Assembly: GCA_964035545.1 (NCBI GenBank)
Contig: OZ037772.1
Span: forward strand, 12,155,818-12,219,817
Direction: 5' to 3'
From: Bugula neritina
Taxonomy: Eukaryota; Bryozoa; Gymnolaemata; Cheilostomatida; Bugulidae
Length of the DNA stretch: 64,000 nt
Both the position numbers and the translations under genes were made by a program. Shown here piece after piece: positions 63,101 through 64,000 of the stretch (the first letter of the stretch is position 1; every line of letters begins with the position of its first letter). Under the pieces are notes generated by a model. It was not told the origin of the DNA. It ran no database searches and saw only the letters and a program-made list of their open reading frames with translations.

Positions 63101-64000
63101 CACTTTTTCTAACACCCATTGTGCAGAAACTGAGAGCACACAGGGAATTTACCACTTTACATGCTTTCTAATGCTTGAAATTAGTCTTTAGTAATTGTGA
63201 CTAAAACCTCAACACTGCAATTGCTCCACTGGGAGTTGTCCTAACCCATATGACCGTGTGACAAATCATGTGACATGTAACATGTGACATGTAACTCAAA
63301 GCTCTCGCTTTTTTAATAACTAAAGTATTGCAATAAATAAATGAATGTTGACTTAAGGCCTGGCCACACACTCGTGAGAATCACACGAAATCGTCTATTT
63401 TACACAAGAACACAAGACGTACGATCAAATTTGAGAGAATTCATACGAAATCGTGTTCGCTGGGTGCACCCACCAAAGACGATGGACGAAAGAGCTTGAT
63501 TGACGATAAGCACCACTTGATTGGTCAATAGAATTTTAGCAACAGGGATTATTTCAGTTCTACCACGTTTCTGTGTCTGGCAATCAGCTGCTGTTTTTAT
63601 CTCGTGCAAGACTCATTCACAGACTGTGTTTTGTCCGACGAAGGTGCAGCTGGTAATAAGAGAGGATAACTCTCGAAAATATTCACACAGATTTTGTATG
63701 ATTTTCACGAGTGTGTGGCCAGGCCTTTAAAGATATTTTGTGAACATTTCCGGCTCGCTATATTATAAAAAAGATTTTTAGAGCTATGTGTGTTATACAA
63801 TATATCAGACTCAGATATTTACATAGAATATTGTATACAGAACAAATGTAAAGCGTAATGTAGTATAATACGATGCACATCCTGTGTGATGTACTATATA
63901 ATACGATACGATATAACACGCAATACAACACAACAAGGTGTGTCGTACGGTATTATGATGCATACTATGACATGAACACTCACCCTGGACTTGCACATCA
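53753..64000 (-). CDS. VAV: Vav guanine-nucleotide exchange factor, C-terminal part (PH end, C1, SH3, SH2, SH3)
   Basis: Exons: 63984-64000 (continues off the window), 61749-61832, 60291-60403, 59881-60014, 59558-59611, 58843-58881, 57915-58037, 57690-57802, 57461-57520, 57229-57284, 56937-57053, 56574-56664, 56188-56275, 53917-54101, 53753-53806; about 441 residues, all in phase. Order: PH end (GETYSYKNALVLHNYKLED, then FFSKNEEIKKKWIDSINMAM), C1 (NGYDFIMHTFTQPTECDAC), N-SH3 with the Vav-type proline-rich RT loop (YAYQGLPPPPLGRPSLKFSQ), SH2 (YPWYIG, GVFLVRES, KHIKI, then LIQYYETHTLQDSF) and C-SH3 (ALVSYDYSS, GWWKGAV, YFPLAYVEE). Vav proteins activate Rac/Rho GTPases below tyrosine kinases at the plasma membrane; the SH2 domain docks to phosphotyrosine. 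CH and DH domains lie beyond the right edge. The C1 domain lacks several zinc ligands. Confidence 0.93.
54112..54242. repeat. 23-bp array (acatctgaaggtgtcacatc), Vav intron
   Basis: Five to six nearly identical copies starting about 10 bases upstream of the acceptor of the exon at 53917-54101. Confidence 0.9.
54478..54594. repeat. 26-bp array (gagagcatagagggggtggg), Vav intron
   Basis: Four G-rich units. On the plus strand runs of five to nine G recur in each unit, so a G-quadruplex is possible. Pro-rich ORFs on the minus strand are artefacts. Confidence 0.85.
54950..55100. repeat. 21-bp array (gacagagcacctgtacagca), Vav intron
   Basis: Seven copies, open in several frames on both strands because 21 is a multiple of three. 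No splice or domain evidence for coding. Confidence 0.9.
55505..55612. repeat. 29-bp array (cagagcacctgctacatagc), Vav intron
   Basis: Three to four copies that share cagagcacctg with the array at 54950-55100, so the two arrays may have a common origin. Confidence 0.85.
55945..56100. repeat. 20-bp array (ataactcaactatactatat), Vav intron
   Basis: Eight copies alternating between ctcagtt and ctcaact variants. Confidence 0.9.
56276..56510. repeat. Array of agacaggtgtcagcaggtg units, Vav intron
   Basis: About nine variable units of 22-29 bases directly upstream of the acceptor for the SH2 exon at 56188-56275. Confidence 0.85.
57300..57450. repeat. Roughly 57-bp repeat, three copies, Vav intron
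   Basis: Units contain aaagtgatgtgggctgtact followed by gtgangacgtgtt-like sequence. They occupy the intron between the exons at 57229-57284 and 57461-57520. Confidence 0.85.
58470..58765. repeat. Degenerate gagtgagttagaaagag array, Vav intron
   Basis: Purine-rich GAGTTAG/GAGTGAG words over about 300 bases just downstream (minus-strand sense) of the exon at 58843-58881. Confidence 0.8.
58925..59455. repeat. Composite satellite of ctatacatcttatac and ctatatctatat units, Vav intron
   Basis: About 530 bases built of two short units in a higher-order pattern. All plus-strand frames stay open (YTSYTY, ILYLYI peptides), which is an artefact. Confidence 0.9.
60095..60260. repeat. (ACT)n trinucleotide microsatellite in a 276-bp Vav intron
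   Basis: About 50 triplets of act with gct and agt interruptions. On the coding strand it reads (AGT)n, beginning about 30 bases after the donor of the PH exon at 60291-60403. Length probably varies between individuals. Confidence 0.95.
60680..60870. repeat. Degenerate cacgcccacagtggc array
   Basis: About ten loosely repeated words (cacgcccac, cacagtagtcacgcc) in the intron between the two PH exons. Confidence 0.7.
61215..61350. repeat. Array of ctgacctatttactactcg units
   Basis: Seven imperfect copies of about 19-20 bases in the same PH intron. Confidence 0.8.
63356..63726. mobile_element. 371-bp MITE with TTA target duplication in a Vav intron
   Basis: Inverted ends AGGCCTGGCCACACACTCGT and its complement at the right end, flanked by TTA on both sides (63353-63355 and 63727-63729). 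Further subterminal inverted matches follow (cacgaaatcgt-like). No coding capacity: the ORFs of 69 residues on each strand are by-products of the inverted repeat. It shares GGCCACAC ends and a TWA duplication with the element at 52332-52674, so both probably depend on the same kind of PIF/Harbinger transposase. Confidence 0.85.

Overview
The window is nuclear DNA from an invertebrate animal. The genes are broken by many short introns (mostly 80-400 bases) with ordinary GT-AG borders. Exon phases join without a slip over 16 exons in one gene and 52 in another. Intergenic DNA is AT-rich and full of minisatellites and short inverted-repeat transposons. A Vav gene and a CEP350 gene point to a metazoan. 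Tight introns and a five-gene 64 kb layout would suit an early-branching marine animal such as a sponge, but nothing here proves the phylum.

Layout. (1) 905-2352, plus strand: last three visible exons of a protein ending in a six-bladed beta-propeller (NHL-like), with a 21-bp satellite in its 3' UTR. (2) 3590-27848, minus: a 52-exon gene for a 2927-residue CEP350-like centrosomal protein, tail to tail with gene 1. (3) 30549-32885, minus: a four-exon gene for an unrecognised 197-residue protein starting MGCTTS, a dual-acylation signature. (4) 34927-45707, plus, divergent from gene 3: 16 exons, 1027 residues, coiled coils and a divergent C-terminal VPS9-like (Rab5-type GEF) domain. (5) 45708-53752: a gene-poor block holding a repeat family in several copies, a 2.2 kb foldback and a nested miniature transposon. 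(6) 53753 to beyond 64000, minus: the 3' part of a Vav gene (end of PH, C1, SH3, SH2, SH3), running off the right edge.

The genes are not an operon and show no clear shared pathway. CEP350 acts at centrioles and basal bodies. Vav is a Rho-family GEF acting below tyrosine kinases. The VPS9 protein would act on endosomal Rab GTPases if active. The acylated protein would sit at a membrane.

Points of most interest: the Vav C1 domain has lost three zinc ligands; the VPS9-like domain keeps the catalytic Asp but not the usual Tyr; the CEP350-like protein has no visible CAP-Gly domain; the MGCTTS protein; a GC-AG intron whose donor flank is copied in a 61-bp array; and several structured mobile elements with readable target duplications. 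Exon borders were read by eye from splice signals and phase, so single borders may be a few bases off. No database search was run.
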